Source: Anaeromyces robustus (lineage: Eukaryota > Neocallimastigomycota > Neocallimastigomycetes > Neocallimastigales > Neocallimastigaceae). From it: a stretch of DNA of 25,000 nt. The stretch is taken from assembly GCA_002104895.1 (NCBI GenBank), contig MCFG01000094.1, forward strand, positions 147,501 to 172,500, written 5' to 3'. The notes under the pieces were generated by a model. That model ran no database searches. It was given only the letters and a program-made list of their open reading frames with translations, and was not told where the DNA came from. The translations under genes and the position numbers were made by a program. Shown one piece after another: positions 22,116 through 25,000 of the stretch (positions are counted from its first letter, which is position 1; the number at the start of each line of letters is the position of its first letter).

Positions 22116-23174
22116 ATTAAAATTAATTAATATATGATTAAATAATCTTTTATTATTAAAATTATTTTAAAATTCATAAATATTATTATAATATACCAAA
22201 TCATTATTTTTTTTCTGATGTAGAAATAAAATATAAAATTCATAATTATCTATATTTTTTAATTAGAGAATATATCATTATTATCGCATAACTATTATTT
22301 TATATTTATTAAATTAAATTAAAAATTAAAAAAAAAAAATGAATCAATATATAAATAATCTATCATTTATATAAATAAATATCTTATTTTTATTAATAAA
22401 TTAAAAATAAAAATAATTATTTAATATTAAATAATAATAAAAAAAAAAAGAAAAAGAAATGTAATTAATAAAAAAAAAAGAATATAAAATTTAAAAATAA
22501 ATATATATCAAAATTATTATATAATATATATAACTATTTAAAAATCATCATAATTATTATATATATATTTATTACATAAATTAACAAAATATTAACACAT
22601 ATACACACACCCATAATATGTTTATTATATTTCTTTTCTTAATAAAAGGAAAGAATAAAATATATGTATTAAAATTATAAATTTATAAATAAGTAAATAT
22701 TAATAAAATAAAATAAATAAGTTAAACATTAAAAATATTTTCATGTTTTTCTTTTTCTTTTTTTTTTATTGTTTGATTTTTTTTTTATAATTATTATTTC
22801 TATTCTTTTTTTTTTTTTTTATAAATTTATAAATAAAATTTAATATTTATTTATTAGTCCTCTTTTTTATCATTAATAATAAAAAGAAAAAATGAATTTT
22901 TTGATAATAGAAGAACATTATTTGAGGTAAAATTGAAATAAAATTTATTATATATAAAAAGAAAAACTAATTTTTTTTAATATACTATAACATTATATAC
23001 ACATTACTTGGTAAAAAAAAAAAACTTGAAACTTTATTTTATATTAATAATAATTAAGATATATTAAAAACCTTTGTAAAATATATATATAAATAATATA
23101 AATTATATATATATTTTTTATTATAACTAATATTATTTATATTGTATTTATTCTTTGCTTTGTTTGTTCTTAAT

Positions 23175-23176
<2 letters not shown>

Positions 23177-23216
<40 letters not shown>
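23177..23216. repeat. Poly(T) tract, 40 nt
   Basis: The longest homopolymer in the window, with no retroposed sequence recognisable beside it. Confidence 0.95.
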
Positions 23217-23222
<6 letters not shown>

Positions 23223-23770
23223 TTTTATTCATTATCTATTACTATTTTCAATTTATATCATAGGATTTAATAATTATAAAAATCAATATATATTTATGGA
23301 ATGTTAAAAAAAAAAACAAAAAAAAAAAAAAAAAAAACAAATTAAAAATTCATGCTTTTTTAATTTTAATTTTTTTTTTTTAACTTAATATATTAATTAT
23401 GTAAAAAAAAAACAAAAAAACAAAAAAAAAAATTAATAATTGTTTCAAAAAACAAAGTGCAATTTATATTTATGGTATAATATAATCTTTCAATAATTTT
23501 TTTTTTCTTTTTTTTCTTCTTCTTTTTATTAATGTTAAAAAGATATATTTCAAATTATTGAGAAATAAGAAATATTGAAAAATATTGAATAAGGTAATTA
23601 TTAATTAATAATTAATAAAAATAAATTAAAAAAAAATAAAAAATAAAAATAAAGTAAAAATTTTTAATTAAGAAGTTAAAATTTTTTATTTTTTTAAAAA
23701 AAAAAGTTTATAATATTAATTAAAAATTTCCAAAAATTATATAGAGTAATAATTATTTTTTATTTTAATT

Positions 23771-23806
<36 letters not shown>

Positions 23807-24414
23807 TTAATTTTTTTTAATATGATTATTTTAAAGTTTTCCAATAATTATTTAATGAATTTCATAAATAAATGATATATATATATTATTAACAAGTTTA
23901 TTTGAATATTTTTTTAATTATTATTTATTATAAATTTAAAGAAATAAATTAATATTTTTTATTTATATATATATAATTTTCATATTACTTTTATATATAT
24001 ATATATATATATATATTTAATTTTTATTTTAATTATTAAGTTTAGCTACTGTTGTAGTGTAAATATACCTATATAATAATACAACTAACAAATTGTATTT
24101 GTTATATTGGTATTGATATTATCATTTCAATTATTCTATTATTCTATTATTTTTTTTTCAATTACCAGGGTAAATATAAATATAGATGATTTAAAGGAAA
24201 TAATTTTTTTTTTGATAAGTTCTTCATTATGATTATCATTACTTTTAAAAATCTTTAATCTTAATTAAAAAAGTATCCATATAGAAAGATAATGACAGTA
24301 TCATTATTAGATTTAATTTTAAAATTTTTTTGGTAATTTAACTTTTTGATTATCTTTTATATTAAAAATAAGTATTTAAAATTTAATCAAATTGTTCATA
24401 AAGTTAAAAAAAAA

Positions 24415-24415
<1 letters not shown>

Positions 24416-24463
<48 letters not shown>
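24416..24463. repeat. (ATT)n microsatellite
   Basis: About sixteen pure trinucleotide units following a short A run. Confidence 0.95.
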
Positions 24464-24465
<2 letters not shown>

Positions 24466-25000
24466 AATTTGTTTTTTTTTTTTTTTAAATATTAAAATTT
24501 TCTGACTTTAAATTATCTTTTTTTTTTTTTAATTAATCATTTTTTTTATTGACATTTTAAAATAAAAAAGTTTTTTTTTTATTACTTTGCTTTTTTGGTA
24601 TTTTAGATAAAAAAAAAATTTTTTTTTTTAGTTATAATCTCAATGGATTTTTTATTATAAACTTAAAATATTTATATATATAAACAATAAAGAAATAAAA
24701 ATATTTCAGTAAAATTACATGTTTAGAAATAAGAAATAAATTTATTTATTCATTTATTTATTTCTTGATATTTTTATATATATTTTTGTACATTTTTATT
24801 TTAATTTTTAATTTTTATATTCTTTTTTTTTTTATATATTTTTTTTTATTATATTTTTTTTAAAATTATTTAATTATTCATTTAATTATTTAAATTATAT
24901 AATTCAAAATATTATTAATAAGTCACATAAATTAATAATACGCCACTTTTAAAAATTGAAGAAAATACAACACTTCATTTATTTTTATAACAAGCCACAT

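Larger units (their letters stand above)
22116..25000. other. Gene-free A+T-rich region downstream of the deacetylase gene
   Basis: No coding signal on either strand. An AATAAA at 22225-22230, 110 bp after the stop, could serve the deacetylase poly(A) site. Otherwise the region holds homopolymer tracts, TA runs (for example 23990-24016) and ATT repeats. The last 100 bp (GTCACATAAATTAATAATAC and GAAGAAAATACAACACTTC) are slightly more complex and may approach a gene beyond the window. Confidence 0.55.

Overview
The window looks like nuclear DNA of an anaerobic gut fungus (Neocallimastigomycota). The intergenic DNA is extremely A+T-rich and full of poly(A)/poly(T) and A/T-only microsatellites. 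The few genes are clearly richer in G+C, have short introns with GT..AG ends, and encode two families common in these fungi: CotH-type secreted proteins and a CE4 polysaccharide deacetylase. The assignment rests on this combination, not on a marker gene.

Layout: (1) 156-1087, plus strand, is a decayed coding region of unknown family. (2) 1669-7282, minus strand, is one five-exon gene for a secreted protein of about 1653 residues. It has a signal peptide, three near-identical CotH modules joined by Thr/Pro linkers, an acidic Ser/Glu stretch and a Lys/Thr-repeat tail. The modules arose by tandem duplication of a 1751-bp unit (one 1569-nt exon plus one 182-nt intron). (3) 7283-10375 is gene-free. 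(4) 10376-13100, minus strand, is a wrecked full-size ABCA-type ABC transporter gene with an internal deletion, frameshifts, a stop in the second Walker A and large A/T repeat expansions. (5) A 22-bp-arm hairpin lies at 13344-13393. (6) 13394-16878 is gene-free and repeat-rich. (7) 16879-17403, minus strand, is an isolated G+C-richer island best read as a tRNA-derived SINE: a pol III B box at its 5' end and a poly(A) tail at its 3' end. (8) 17414-21164 is gene-free, with many microsatellites. (9) 21165-22115, plus strand, is an intact gene for a GPI-anchored chitin-deacetylase-like protein. (10) 22116-25000 is gene-free.

The two intact genes both encode proteins for the secretory pathway: one apparently released or bound to the wall (CotH), the other probably GPI-anchored (deacetylase). 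Nothing shows that they work together. The two pseudogenes, the SINE and the repeats show how fast the rest of the region decays. Exon joins were worked out by hand from reading frame and splice sites, and no similarity search was possible.
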